Positions 19,067 through 27,976 are shown, counted from the first letter of the stretch. The stretch: DNA of 64,000 nt from JAHJDR01 sp964609965 (GCA_964609965.1 CAZSTS010000001.1:186001-250000), one strand, 5' to 3'. Notes: generated from the letters alone by a model not told the origin. Program-made: numbers and translations.

Positions 19067-20254
19067 CTATTTCAACATGACCTGAATAATCTCTTTATTC
19101 TGCCCTATTTTTTCTACACATTCTTTCGCAGGAGAATCATCTAATTGAAGAGCACAAGAAGCAGCATTGCCACCAGCAAAAACAGTGTTTTCCATTTCTT
19201 CAATATTAATATTCGCACTGCGAAGTTCATCTAAAACACTCGCTAGCACACCCACGTGATTGTAATGGCGAACAACAAGTGTTGATTTGGCAGGTGATGT
19301 TTGTTGAATATTGACCGTGTTTATTGGTTTCCCAGAATCTGCGTATGACTTAACAATTTGAACCACCGTAGAAGCAACTGCTTCGGCAGCCTGATTTGTT
19401 GAAGCCCCAATATGAGGTGTACACGCAATCATGTGAGCCAATTCTTTATCTTCAAAAGAAGCTTCACCACCTGCGGGTTCATTTTCAAAAACATCGAGCC
19501 CTACTTTGAGATTTTTTGATTTAATGAATTGTTTAAGAGCTGCTGTATCAAGAACTTCTCCACGTGCTGCATTAACAAGAATAGCTCCATCTTTCATTTT
19601 GCTCAAAAAGGCTTCATTAATAATATGCTTAGTATCAGGTTTAGAAGCTAGGTGAACTGACACAGCATCGGCTTTTCCAGCAAGTTCCAAAACATCCTTA
19701 CAATAGCCAACGCCTAAGGCTTCGGCCTTTTCAGGGGTAAGACTTCGTGACCAAGCCACAACATCCATATCTAGTCCTTTTGCTCGTTTCACAACAGCCT
19801 TACCAATAGCACCCAGGCCAACAACACCAAGAGTTCTTCCTTTAAGACCCTGCGCTTTTCCGTATTCTTTTTTGCGCCATTTACCATCACGCATATCTTG
19901 ACTAGCAGCCACAATGCATCTGTCTGCAGCAATGAGGTGCCCAATAGCTAGTTCTGCAACGGCGTCAGTGTTTGTTCCAGGACAATTAGCCACAGAAACA
20001 CCTAAGCTACTCGCCTTTTCCAAATCAATCGTGTTCACACCAGCACCAGCACGGATAATGAGAGAAAGATTCTTTGCAGCTTCAATTGTTGCTGCTTTAA
20101 CCTTTGTAGAACGGACGATGAGAATTTCGGCATCACCAATAGAACCTGGAAGATCATCTGCACTAAGATCAGGACTAAAAGTCACTTTTCCCCCAAGTTT
20201 TTCTAATTCGGTAATGGCTGTTTTTGATAGTTTATCGGCAATAAGAATTTTCAT
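19067..20254 (-). CDS. serA: D-3-phosphoglycerate dehydrogenase
   Basis: 395 residues from ATG 20254, chosen because AAAGGAG lies 6 nt upstream. Substrate domain: MKILIADKLSKTAI, SLIIRAGAGVNTID. NAD-binding Rossmann motif: GVVGLGAIGKAVVKRAK. Catalytic segments: LVNAARGEVLDTAAL and HIGASTNQAAEAV. A C-terminal ACT domain (about 325-395; RHYNHVGVLASVLDEL) usually binds serine as feedback inhibitor. It is the shorter PGDH type without the extra domain of the Mycobacterium enzyme. It oxidises 3-phosphoglycerate as the first step of serine synthesis. Confidence 0.93.
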   Translation of the reverse strand: MKILIADKLSKTAITELEKLGGKVTFSPDLSADDLPGSIGDAEILIVRSTKVKAATIEAAKNLSLIIRAGAGVNTIDLEKASSLGVSVANCPGTNTDAVAELAIGHLIAADRCIVAASQDMRDGKWRKKEYGKAQGLKGRTLGVVGLGAIGKAVVKRAKGLDMDVVAWSRSLTPEKAEALGVGYCKDVLELAGKADAVSVHLASKPDTKHIINEAFLSKMKDGAILVNAARGEVLDTAALKQFIKSKNLKVGLDVFENEPAGGEASFEDKELAHMIACTPHIGASTNQAAEAVASTVVQIVKSYADSGKPINTVNIQQTSPAKSTLVVRHYNHVGVLASVLDELRSANINIEEMENTVFAGGNAASCALQLDDSPAKECVEKIGQNKEIIQVMLK

Positions 20255-20627
20255 AATATCTCCTTTAAAATTTATGATGTTCCCATTAGTTCTGTTATAG
20301 GAAAAAGGCAAAGCTGTTTTTTGTCAGTTTTAACTTTGATTTCTGAGTATACGCCTGTTTTTTCAGTGATTTTCGGACCCTTGCTTAACAAAATTTTATC
20401 GATTTTTAAGAATAATTTAATTTGATTAACCCTCTAATATAGTAATATTGATCAAAATCTCGTTTAACAGAATAAATCACCAGGGTCTGTTCAAAAATGT
20501 GCCGATATAAGGCGGATAATAAATTAATGAATGCACGTACGTAGAGTACGTAATTGAATTAATTTATTATCCAACGCAGTAGATGCGCATTTTTCAACAG
20601 ACCTTTAAAAGAACTGAGGAACTGAGA
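20255..20627. other. divergent intergenic region with MITE-like repeat
   Basis: 373 nt between serA and the Fe-S oxidoreductase gene, divergent. The serA side is AT-rich. The right third is a 120-bp near-palindromic element (20484-20603, listed separately) that ends 24 nt before the oxidoreductase start. Confidence 0.7.
20484..20603. mobile_element. MITE-like palindromic element, 120 bp
   Basis: Left end GGTCTGTTCAAAAATGTGC and the reverse complement of the right end, GGTCTGTTGAAAAATGCGC, differ at two positions. Inner segments GGATAATAAATTAAT also pair across the element, and the centre carries CGTACGTAGAGTACG. It has no ORF of its own. Elements with GGTCTGTT...AACAGACC ends are common non-autonomous repeats in environmental bacterial genomes. 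It ends 24 nt before ATG 20628, so it may supply or disrupt promoter sequence for the Fe-S gene. Confidence 0.8.
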
Positions 20628-22634
20628 ATGTATCCAGTAACCATAAGTATTTTATTATTAATTGGTCTCACCGCATTTGCCTACAGCATGTATAAAAGAA
20701 TCGTTATTCTCTTTGTGGCCCAAGGCAAAGCCGATCACATCAAGGACTTTGGAGCCAGACTCAAAACAGTTCTTATCTATGCCTTTGGACAAAAGAGACT
20801 CCTATTCCGTGATTTTAAAGCTGGACTTATGCACGGCATCATCTTTTGGGGTCTTTTAGTAATCTGTTTTAGGTTACTGACTCTTTTCATCATGGGTTTT
20901 AAAGCTGACTTCGCCCTACCTGGTTTTGAACATGGCGTATTTGCACTCATCTTCAATTTCACTCTCAATTCTTTTTTGGTCCTCATTGTTCTTGCCTGCC
21001 TTTACTTTCTCTATTTACGCCTCATTGCCAAATCCGAAAGACTTAATTTAAATGCCGAAGGAATTTTTGTTTTATGCATGCTCATATCATTTAGTCTTTT
21101 TGATTTCTTGTTCGAAGGGGCTGTCTTTGCACTCAATGGAAGTGGTGAGCCTGGTGCCTTTATGGGTGTTCTTGTTGGCAACATGCTTACAGGTCTCTCT
21201 CCAAGCACGCTCGGAGTGTTGAAAGGAATTGGTTATTTGGTGCACCTTACTCTTGTGTTAGCCTTTATTAACTACCTCCCCTACGGAAAACAATTCCATG
21301 AGATTACTTTTCTGCCAAATGTCTTGTTACACAACCGCAAACCCAAGGGTGAGCTCACAAAAATCGACCTCACAGATGAATCAGCCACAACCTTTGGCAA
21401 TTCTCGTATAGAGCAGTTTTCTTGGAAGAATTATCTCGATTGGTATACCTGCACAGAGTGTGGTCGCTGTTCATCACAGTGCCCTGCCCATAATTCCGAA
21501 AAACCTTTAAGCCCAAAAAATCTCACCAAAGATTTAAAAACTTATCTATTCAAGAAAACCGATAACCTTGTCGCTAAATACCGCGGCAAATACGATGGTT
21601 CAATCGATGACCTCGGTCTAATTCCAGATGAAAAACCTTTATTAGCCGACACTATTTCTCACGATGTTCTCTGGTCATGCACATCTTGCCGGGCTTGTGA
21701 AGAGGCCTGCCCTGTTTTCATCGACTATGTACAAGAGATTGTCGATATGCGACGTCACCTTGTTCTCATGGAAGGCCAGTTTCCACCAGAACTACAAACA
21801 GTTTTCCAAAACTTGGAGCGAAACTCTAACCCTTGGGGCATAAGCTTTAATGACCGTGCCAATTGGGCAAAAGACTTAAACATCCCAATTATGGCAAACA
21901 ATCCTGAGGTAGAGTATCTTTACTTTGTAGGTTGTGCGGGATCTTTTGATGAAAAAAACAAAAAGGTATCACGTGCTGTGGCAAAACTTCTTCAAAAAGC
22001 TGGAGTGACCTTTGGAATTCTTGGCACCGAAGAAAAATGCAACGGTGATTCTGCCAGACGTTTAGGTAATGAATACCTGGCTCAATCTCTCATGCAAGAA
22101 AACATCGCCACACTCGAAAAATACAAAGTCAAAAAGATCATCACATCCTGCCCACATTGCTACAACACGATTAAGAATGAGTACCCAGAATTTGGTGGCA
22201 ACTATGAAGTGTACACACATGCAGAACTCTTGAATCAGCTGGTCAAAGAAGGAAAACTCACACCACAAAAAGAGGTTCAAACAACAACCACATTCCATGA
22301 TTCTTGTTACTTGGGTCGCTATAACGATGTCTACGAAGCACCAAGAGAGCTTCTAAACACAATCCCTGGTGTCAAAGTAGTCGAAATGGAAAACACAAAA
22401 GACAAAGGGCGCTGTTGTGGTGCTGGTGGTGGTCGTATGTGGCTCGAAGAAAACTTAGGTAAGCGTGTGAATCAAATGCGTCTAGAAGACGTTAAAGAAA
22501 CAGAGGCTAATTCAGTATCGACAGCGTGTCCCTTTTGTAAAATCATGTTGTCAGATGCCATTAATGAAACAAGTACCGAAAACATGACTTCGCGTGATAT
22601 TGCCGAAGTCTTACTTGAATCAGAAGGTGAATAA
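20628..22634 (+). CDS. membrane Fe-S oxidoreductase (heterodisulfide-reductase-like, CCG domains)
   Basis: 668 residues from ATG 20628; an in-frame ATG at 20583 lies inside the palindromic element, so it was not used. About six membrane helices (1-225) resemble nitrate-reductase gamma/HdrE cytochrome b subunits. Two 4Fe-4S motifs follow: CTECGRCSSQCP (275-286) and CTSCRACEEACP (351-362). Two CCG (HdrD-like) Cys-rich domains end the protein (FVGCAGSFD, SCPHCYNT, DSCYLGRYN, RCCGAGGGRMW, ACPFCK). Such proteins pass electrons from an acyl-CoA dehydrogenase/ETF system to membrane quinone. The menaquinone genes downstream fit a quinone acceptor. The electron donor is not encoded nearby. Confidence 0.88.
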   Translation: MYPVTISILLLIGLTAFAYSMYKRIVILFVAQGKADHIKDFGARLKTVLIYAFGQKRLLFRDFKAGLMHGIIFWGLLVICFRLLTLFIMGFKADFALPGFEHGVFALIFNFTLNSFLVLIVLACLYFLYLRLIAKSERLNLNAEGIFVLCMLISFSLFDFLFEGAVFALNGSGEPGAFMGVLVGNMLTGLSPSTLGVLKGIGYLVHLTLVLAFINYLPYGKQFHEITFLPNVLLHNRKPKGELTKIDLTDESATTFGNSRIEQFSWKNYLDWYTCTECGRCSSQCPAHNSEKPLSPKNLTKDLKTYLFKKTDNLVAKYRGKYDGSIDDLGLIPDEKPLLADTISHDVLWSCTSCRACEEACPVFIDYVQEIVDMRRHLVLMEGQFPPELQTVFQNLERNSNPWGISFNDRANWAKDLNIPIMANNPEVEYLYFVGCAGSFDEKNKKVSRAVAKLLQKAGVTFGILGTEEKCNGDSARRLGNEYLAQSLMQENIATLEKYKVKKIITSCPHCYNTIKNEYPEFGGNYEVYTHAELLNQLVKEGKLTPQKEVQTTTTFHDSCYLGRYNDVYEAPRELLNTIPGVKVVEMENTKDKGRCCGAGGGRMWLEENLGKRVNQMRLEDVKETEANSVSTACPFCKIMLSDAINETSTENMTSRDIAEVLLESEGE

Positions 22635-22636
22635 TT

Positions 22637-23179
22637 ATGATAAAACCACTTCTTAAAACACTTTTCATGCTTGTTCTTTGTTGTTTGATCAGCGCTCCTT
22701 GTTTTGCAAAATCAAAGAGCACAAAGGCAACAAATTCCCGTGTTCAACATCTCTCAGGCGAAAACCTTGAAATGTTCAATGCACTCACTTCAACACAACA
22801 AAAGAACATACGCGCCTCAAAAATTAAAGAGGGCTATAACGCGTGGATGGTGAGACTGGCTATTGGAGAACCTTATTACAACACCGAGCACCACCCCGTT
22901 TATTCAGATTATGAACAAGTTTGGCTTTACACAAAAAAAGAAGAAGACAAAACAGTCAAAGAAGATGAAATCATAGACCCTGTTACAAATTGGCCTTCGG
23001 TTCATCGCTATGTAAGAACTAAAACCTGTCAAATCGGAGATAAATTTGTTCTTTTTGACCGTGGAGTTGTTGAAAAAATTGTTAAAGTTAGAACCCGAAA
23101 GGTTTATGGCTCTTGCAGTATAGCCACACACGAAGAATTTATTCCCATTGTAGATAAAAAATCTAAAAAACGAAGGTAG
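22637..23179 (+). CDS. secreted hypothetical protein
   Basis: 180 residues. A signal peptide (MIKPLLKTLFMLVLCCLISAPCFA) leads to a basic mature protein with Lys-rich ends. It begins 2 nt after the oxidoreductase stop and ends 4 nt before mqnA, so it is in the same operon. Visible segments are LTSTQQKNIRASKIKEGYNAWMVRLAIGEPYY and EFIPIVDKKSKKRR, with two mature Cys (KTCQIGD, GSCSIA). Probably periplasmic. I do not recognise a family; position suggests a link to electron transport, but this is inference. Confidence 0.7.
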   Translation: MIKPLLKTLFMLVLCCLISAPCFAKSKSTKATNSRVQHLSGENLEMFNALTSTQQKNIRASKIKEGYNAWMVRLAIGEPYYNTEHHPVYSDYEQVWLYTKKEEDKTVKEDEIIDPVTNWPSVHRYVRTKTCQIGDKFVLFDRGVVEKIVKVRTRKVYGSCSIATHEEFIPIVDKKSKKRR

Positions 23180-23183
23180 TAAT

Positions 23184-23930
23184 ATGATTATTGGAACTGT
23201 GCCCTACATCAATAGTTTGCCTCTCACACGTTATCTTGATTGTAAAATCATCAAACTCACACCAGCTGAGATTGTGAAAGCCCTTTTGGCTGGAAGGATT
23301 GATGTGGGACTCATCCCCACTTATAGTATCCTCAAACACAACCTCTGCATGCACCCAGACGCAGGAATCATTGGTTGTCACGGCCCTGTAAAATCTGTTG
23401 GTTTTTTTACAAGACCCTACATCACTGATCTTAAAGAAATCCGATCTCTCTACATGGACGTTGAATCTCGTACAGCTGTTCATTTAGCAAAAGTACTTTT
23501 AAAGAAGTTTTATGATGTCAGCCTCTACGACGTAGAATTTGTTCATTACGACAATAAACACATGGCTGATGCTCAACTTCTCATTGGTGATAAAGCCCTC
23601 TTTAATGAGAACAAACAATCTCTTTATTGGGATTTAGGCCGTCTTTGGAAAAAGCACACTGACACAGGCTTTATGTTTGCTTCATGGGCATCAAAAAGAA
23701 TTCTTAACGACAATGAAATCTATCAACTCATCAAAGCAAAAGAATTAGGCCTAGCTAATCGCGAATCTTTTGCAAAAGAATTTGAGCCAAAGCTGCGAGG
23801 TAAAGTTTTAGAGTATTTCAACACTAACATCATTTATGAGCCCCTTCCAAAGATCAAACAAGGTTTAAAACTTTACCAAGAATTCTTAAAAGAATATCAA
23901 TACATCGAAGGCGTCAAAAAAGTTGCCTAA
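23184..23930 (+). CDS. mqnA: chorismate dehydratase (futalosine menaquinone pathway)
   Basis: 248 residues. The MqnA/MqnD periplasmic-binding-protein-like fold begins with IGTVPYINSLPL, followed by GRIDVGLIPTYSIL and GPVKSVGFFTR. MqnA dehydrates chorismate to 3-enolpyruvoylbenzoate, the first step of the futalosine pathway. It lies between the Fe-S oxidoreductase operon and mqnC, all rightward with short gaps. The opening VPYINSLPL fits MqnA better than MqnD. Confidence 0.92.
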   Translation: MIIGTVPYINSLPLTRYLDCKIIKLTPAEIVKALLAGRIDVGLIPTYSILKHNLCMHPDAGIIGCHGPVKSVGFFTRPYITDLKEIRSLYMDVESRTAVHLAKVLLKKFYDVSLYDVEFVHYDNKHMADAQLLIGDKALFNENKQSLYWDLGRLWKKHTDTGFMFASWASKRILNDNEIYQLIKAKELGLANRESFAKEFEPKLRGKVLEYFNTNIIYEPLPKIKQGLKLYQEFLKEYQYIEGVKKVA

Positions 23931-23941
23931 ATTGATTTCAT

Positions 23942-23999
23942 GTAGGGGCGTCCCTTGCCCTGTCCGCCGAAGCCTTGGCGAAGGAGGATGGTGACCCGT
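23942..23999. repeat. GC-rich dispersed repeat fragment before mqnC
   Basis: Starts GTAGGGGCGTCCC and continues into the hairpin CGCCGAAGCC/TTGGCG and GAAGGAGG. It is related to the element at 18999-19062. It separates mqnA from mqnC and supplies an AGGAGG about 20 nt before the mqnC ATG, too far for normal spacing. Confidence 0.6.
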
Positions 24000-24005
24000 T
24001 TTATT

Positions 24006-25094
24006 ATGAATCTAGATCACATTTACAAAAAAGCCCAAAACAATGAAAGACTCACAACAGAAGATGCCCTTATCTTAGCAGAGCACGGGGATTTTTTAAA
24101 ATTGGCAGAACTTGCCAACCAGCGCAGCAAAGAACTCAATGGCAATCGCGTAGCTTACCTCATCGATTGCAATATCAATTACACAAATATTTGTCGTACA
24201 GGTTGTCAGTTTTGTGCCTTTTCTCGTCCCAAAAATCATGCTGAGGCCTGGGAACTCAGTTACGATGAGTTAGATCAACTCATCAGCCAATCTACAAAAG
24301 CTGGTTGTCATAGAGTTCTCTTACAAGGCGGTATGCATCCAGATCATAAGATTGATGATTACGAAAAGCTCATCTCACACATCAAAAAGAATCACGACAT
24401 CCACATACATGCTTTTTCGCCACCTGAGATTGATTTCATTGCCAACGAATCCGGTATTTCAATCAAAGAAGCCATTGAGCGACTTATAAAAGCTGGGCTC
24501 ACATCAATACCTGGAGGTGGTGCCGAAATACTATCTGATGATATCCGCGGGCGTGTTTCACCTAAGAAATGCTCAAGCCAGGAATGGTTAGATGTCATGG
24601 CCATGGCACATAAATTAGGGCTTAAAACAACTGCTACAATGATGATGGGTCATGTTGAGCGCTGGGCACACCGCATTTCACATTTAAGAAAACTTAGAGA
24701 CCTGCAAGATCAGACAGAGGGCTTTATTTCTTTTATTGCTTGGACATTTCAACCAGGCAATACAGCGCTCGATCCTTCAAATAATAGAGACATCAAATTA
24801 GCCACAGCGCACGAATATTTAAGACTCGTATCCATCACTCGTTTATTTTTAGACAATTTTAAACACATTCAAGCCTCAGCACTCACACAAGGTGATAAAA
24901 TAGCACAAATATCTCTCAATTTTGGTGCTGACGATATTGGCAGCATTATGCTCGAAGAAAAGGTCGTTGCCTCTGCTGGTTGCAATGTAGCACTAGAACA
25001 TAGCGAGAAAGAACTTGTCAGAGCTATTTCTGAATCAGGACATACACCCTTTCAGAGAGATACGATGTATAATGAGCTTAGGCATAAGGCGTAA
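24006..25094 (+). CDS. mqnC: cyclic dehypoxanthine futalosine synthase (radical SAM)
   Basis: 362 residues from ATG 24006; upstream in-frame ATGs fall in a dispersed repeat and were not used. The radical-SAM cluster motif CRTGCQFC (CxxxCxxC) is near residue 64. The family segments HRVLLQGGMHPDHKIDDYE, IHAFSPPEI and GLTSIPGGGAEILSD, then MMGHVE, match the MqnC/MqnE group. The LQGG and IPGGGAE pattern and the length suit MqnC. It closes the cyclic ring of dehypoxanthine futalosine. The gene follows mqnA after 75 nt. Confidence 0.9.
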   Translation: MNLDHIYKKAQNNERLTTEDALILAEHGDFLKLAELANQRSKELNGNRVAYLIDCNINYTNICRTGCQFCAFSRPKNHAEAWELSYDELDQLISQSTKAGCHRVLLQGGMHPDHKIDDYEKLISHIKKNHDIHIHAFSPPEIDFIANESGISIKEAIERLIKAGLTSIPGGGAEILSDDIRGRVSPKKCSSQEWLDVMAMAHKLGLKTTATMMMGHVERWAHRISHLRKLRDLQDQTEGFISFIAWTFQPGNTALDPSNNRDIKLATAHEYLRLVSITRLFLDNFKHIQASALTQGDKIAQISLNFGADDIGSIMLEEKVVASAGCNVALEHSEKELVRAISESGHTPFQRDTMYNELRHKA

Positions 25095-25122
25095 GGCTTA
25101 GGGCTTAAGAAAAGAGAAAAGA

Positions 25123-26313
25123 ATGAAGAAAACTGTTATCGCAAAATCAGCAGTCATTAATAATAGCGAAATTATCTCGCCAGCAGTTATCACCATCGAA
25201 AATGGCATCATCACAGATATTTCACAAAGCATTCCCTCAAAAACAGAGAATACGATTGATCTAGGCGACATGACCCTACTTCCAGGATTCACGAACGCCC
25301 ATTGTCATCTTGAGCTCACAAATATTGGCCCTTTAAACGAAAAGCGCTATGCCCCTTGGATATATGAGCTCATGGACAATAAGATGAAGCTTACCCCTCT
25401 TGATTTAGCAGAGGCTATCATTGAGGGAACAAAGAGTCTTAATAAAAGCGGTGTCACATCTATTCTAGATCATATTAGTTTTGATAACCCTATCGACATT
25501 TATAAAAAGATAGAAACCACTGTGATTGGTTTTGGTGAGGTTCTAGGCTCAATTCCCGAAGTCAGTCAGAAAATATACACGACACTTAAATCACTTAAAA
25601 AAGCCTCTCCCATCCCATTCCATATTTCACCTCATGCCGTGCAAACAGTTGCTGAAGATATTTTAAAGGATGTTTTTAATAACGAATCTTCCCCATTTTC
25701 TATTCATCTTGCTGAATATAAGGGGGAACAGGAATACTTTGTTCATAACTCTGGAGATTTTTTCGCCTATGTCACAGACCGCTATCCTGAGCTGAAAGGT
25801 TTGAATCGTCACCAAGCGCCATCAGCCATTCAGTATTTGGATAAAATGGGGTATAAATTAGATAATTCTCTCTTGATCCACGCCAACTATGTTGATGCCA
25901 CGGATCTTTCGATCATTGAGTCTTGGAAGAATGTCTGTGTGGTACACTGTCCTGGCTCATTTGAATTCTTTGGCCATGATGATTTTCCTTTCGCTGAATA
26001 TAAAAAGAAAAATATCCCAATTGCCTTAGGCACTGATGGCATCACGAGCAACACGACACTGAATTATTTGCACGAAATCCAACTCTTTCTGAACAAATAT
26101 CCCGAAATCGATTTCTTCGAACTCCTTCCCCTGATCACCACAAATGCATTAGAATCTATTGGAATTAAGAACGATGGTATGATTAAAAAAGGTTATCAGG
26201 CAAATATGATTGGGTTTAAGGGTGATATTGATATTATATCACCGATCAAATTCATTCAAAGTCGATTAAAAATAGATTTTTTGATGCTAATAGGGAAGAT
26301 TGTATCTATTTAA
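25123..26313 (+). CDS. amidohydrolase, probable aminofutalosine deaminase
   Basis: 396 residues. A TrzA/AtzA-type amidohydrolase: metal motif NAHCHLEL, then SIHLAEYKGE, LLIHANYVD and the Asp in LGTDGITSN. The segment VHCPGSFEFFGHDDFPF is like the aminofutalosine deaminase group (HCP..H.FFGH..F). Position directly after mqnC supports deamination of aminodeoxyfutalosine to futalosine. In most members a His stands where Phe is seen in CPGSFEFF, so substrate could differ. The last 8 nt overlap the convergent HEPN gene. Confidence 0.75.
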   Translation: MKKTVIAKSAVINNSEIISPAVITIENGIITDISQSIPSKTENTIDLGDMTLLPGFTNAHCHLELTNIGPLNEKRYAPWIYELMDNKMKLTPLDLAEAIIEGTKSLNKSGVTSILDHISFDNPIDIYKKIETTVIGFGEVLGSIPEVSQKIYTTLKSLKKASPIPFHISPHAVQTVAEDILKDVFNNESSPFSIHLAEYKGEQEYFVHNSGDFFAYVTDRYPELKGLNRHQAPSAIQYLDKMGYKLDNSLLIHANYVDATDLSIIESWKNVCVVHCPGSFEFFGHDDFPFAEYKKKNIPIALGTDGITSNTTLNYLHEIQLFLNKYPEIDFFELLPLITTNALESIGIKNDGMIKKGYQANMIGFKGDIDIISPIKFIQSRLKIDFLMLIGKIVSI

Positions 26314-26656
26314 AATGTTTTTTTACTTCTTTTGCAAATTTTTTGATAACTTTCAATGTTTCGTGAGGATCTGAAGAATAGTAATTATGAACTGAAAGAT
26401 TTCTTTCTTGTAAAAAATCCATCCATAAATCTACGTTGTCTATGAATTTTAGTTTAACACCTTCTTTGAGAGCGTCCTTTGGGCTATAAACTTCTTGTCC
26501 AGCTTCATTAGATTTACGTTTAAGGTGCTTCCAGGTATATTCAAAACAGACTTCAAAGCGCTTGCAAATAGCATCAAATTGAATGTCATCGATATCTTTA
26601 CTACTTAAAGCTTCATCAAGACTCTTTATTGATTTTTGAAGAGGTTTATCTTTCAT
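26306..26656 (-). CDS. HEPN-domain protein (HI0074 family), toxin-like partner
   Basis: 116 residues, all helical. It matches the nucleotidyltransferase substrate-binding (HI0074) type of HEPN proteins: FEVCFEYTWKHLKRK and the RxxxxH motif RNLSVH (Arg85-His90), followed by NYYSSDPHET. In HepT-like toxins this motif forms the RNase site. The start overlaps the upstream MNT gene by 11 nt, so the two are translationally coupled. This order (MNT first, then HEPN) is usual for MntA/HepT-type pairs. Its 3' end overlaps the amidohydrolase gene on the other strand. Confidence 0.87.
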   Translation of the reverse strand: MKDKPLQKSIKSLDEALSSKDIDDIQFDAICKRFEVCFEYTWKHLKRKSNEAGQEVYSPKDALKEGVKLKFIDNVDLWMDFLQERNLSVHNYYSSDPHETLKVIKKFAKEVKKHFK

Positions 26657-27203
26657 AATCTTTGATCCTTTCTAGAAACTGATAAAATTCTGCGATTTGG
26701 CCTGTTAAAAAAATAAATTCATTTTTGTTTTTATTTAAGAAATCAGCATCTGCTTCATTGAGGTTTACCAAATCAATTTTATCTATAAAATCTTCAGTAA
26801 GATCATCAACAAGTTTTAATAAATCTAAATGATTCTGGTGCGTGATTTCTGTACTTGTCGAAATAAATCCAATATCCCAATCAGAATAAGGCAGATATGT
26901 GCCTTTTGCTCTAGATCCAAAGAGAACAAAAGTGATTTTTGGATTAACCTGATGAAGCTTATCAATAACCATAGCAACTTTTTTACTAAGTAATGGTCTT
27001 TGTTTTTTTAGAACTAAAAGCGTGTCAGGAGATATATTTAATTCCTGACATATTTTTAGAAACCCTTTTTGATAAATCTTCCCACCAGAAAGATAGTGAT
27101 TAATCGTATTACGATGAAGACCTGATTTTCTGGCAAGCTCACAAATACTCTTGTAAGAGGATTTTTTGAGAAATTGCTTGAATCGTGTAGAATCTATCTG
27201 CAT
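26646..27203 (-). CDS. HTH-MNT fusion: DNA-binding domain plus minimal nucleotidyltransferase
   Basis: 185 residues. Residues about 10-60 look like an XRE/lambda-repressor-type helix-turn-helix (SICELARKSGLHRNTINHYLSGG). Residues about 75-180 are a minimal nucleotidyltransferase with the catalytic signature GSRAKG...SDWD (96-110) and a further acidic DKIDLVNL. MNT antitoxins AMPylate or bind HEPN toxins. The added HTH would let this protein repress its own promoter, which overlaps an inverted repeat 16-34 nt upstream. It forms an operon with the HEPN gene. Confidence 0.87.
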   Translation of the reverse strand: MQIDSTRFKQFLKKSSYKSICELARKSGLHRNTINHYLSGGKIYQKGFLKICQELNISPDTLLVLKKQRPLLSKKVAMVIDKLHQVNPKITFVLFGSRAKGTYLPYSDWDIGFISTSTEITHQNHLDLLKLVDDLTEDFIDKIDLVNLNEADADFLNKNKNEFIFLTGQIAEFYQFLERIKDYER

Positions 27204-27209
27204 GTTTAT

Positions 27210-27238
27210 ATTATATAATGCACAATTAGAATGTGCAA
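27210..27238 (-). promoter_or_regulatory. near-consensus promoter overlapping an inverted repeat (HTH-MNT/HEPN operon)
   Basis: On the minus strand TTGCAC (27233-27238), a 17-nt spacer and TATAAT (27210-27215) form a near-ideal sigma-70 promoter. The expected start is about 7 nt further, at or next to the ATG at 27203, so the message may be leaderless. TGCACA (27219-27224) and TGTGCA (27232-27237) form an inverted repeat across the spacer and -35 box. It is a likely operator for the HTH of the first gene. Confidence 0.75.
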
Positions 27239-27295
27239 TTGATCTTTATACTTATTTAACCTAATGTATTTAGTTAGTTACAAATCACTGTCTTC

Positions 27296-27976
27296 TTATT
27301 TTGGCGATGCCCATTCAACATGAAATGTGATTTCGATCTCATCTGCTATCTTATTTCTCTCAGCCATCTCTAATAATTTTCCTATCGCCCCTGTAAGACC
27401 AAGATCAGATAACTTCATTTTGATGGGTTCGGATGTTTTGCTAACGAGGTGATGCTTTTCACTAAACTTGAGATCAATTTTTGGTTTAATATTATATTTT
27501 TTTCCCTGAAATTCAATCACACCACCAACTTCTACACCATTAACTACTTTGCTCTTTATGAGATCATGATAAATCTGTAATGGTATTTTGGTGATCTTTA
27601 CATTTGTTTGCTTATAATAATCTGATTTTTCAGTGTTTAGTGCAAAAAGAATCTCAGAAACATTCTTGTCCCTTAATGAAAGACCAGAGTCCCAACTTAA
27701 CATATCAATAACTAGCTCACCTTTGAATGGTTCTCCTTTTTTGACATTCATCATACCTGTTAGAAAATTCAAAGTTCCCTTTACAGGAATATGATCATTC
27801 TTAAGAACCTTAACAACAACCCAGGATGAATCTCTCACAAGCCGAAACACCCCTGCTTCTAAGGCTTGATCAGGTTTTAAGAGTTGATCAGGCTTAGGGA
27901 GCTCGTAGACAGTGTTTGAAGAACAAGAAACTAAACCAAAGAAACAACAAATTATAATAATAAATATTCTATTCAT
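27296..27976 (-). CDS. YceI-like lipoprotein
   Basis: 226 residues from ATG 27976, chosen because GGGGAGG lies 7 nt upstream and the product begins with a lipoprotein signal (lipobox GLVSC, Cys about 17). The mature part looks like the YceI lipocalin-like fold: VPVKGTLNFLTGMMNV in modified form, GELVIDMLSWDSGLSLRDKNV, then EFQGKKYNIKPKIDLKF. YceI proteins bind isoprenoid-type lipids in the periplasm. It is the last gene of the leftward queG cluster, with its start about 27 nt after the queG stop. Confidence 0.78.
   Translation of the reverse strand: MNRIFIIIICCFFGLVSCSSNTVYELPKPDQLLKPDQALEAGVFRLVRDSSWVVVKVLKNDHIPVKGTLNFLTGMMNVKKGEPFKGELVIDMLSWDSGLSLRDKNVSEILFALNTEKSDYYKQTNVKITKIPLQIYHDLIKSKVVNGVEVGGVIEFQGKKYNIKPKIDLKFSEKHHLVSKTSEPIKMKLSDLGLTGAIGKLLEMAERNKIADEIEITFHVEWASPK

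Noticed and set aside
20583..20627. Longer Fe-S oxidoreductase start at 20583
   Set aside because: That ATG lies in the MITE-like element; ATG 20628 has GAGGA upstream and a normal first membrane helix.
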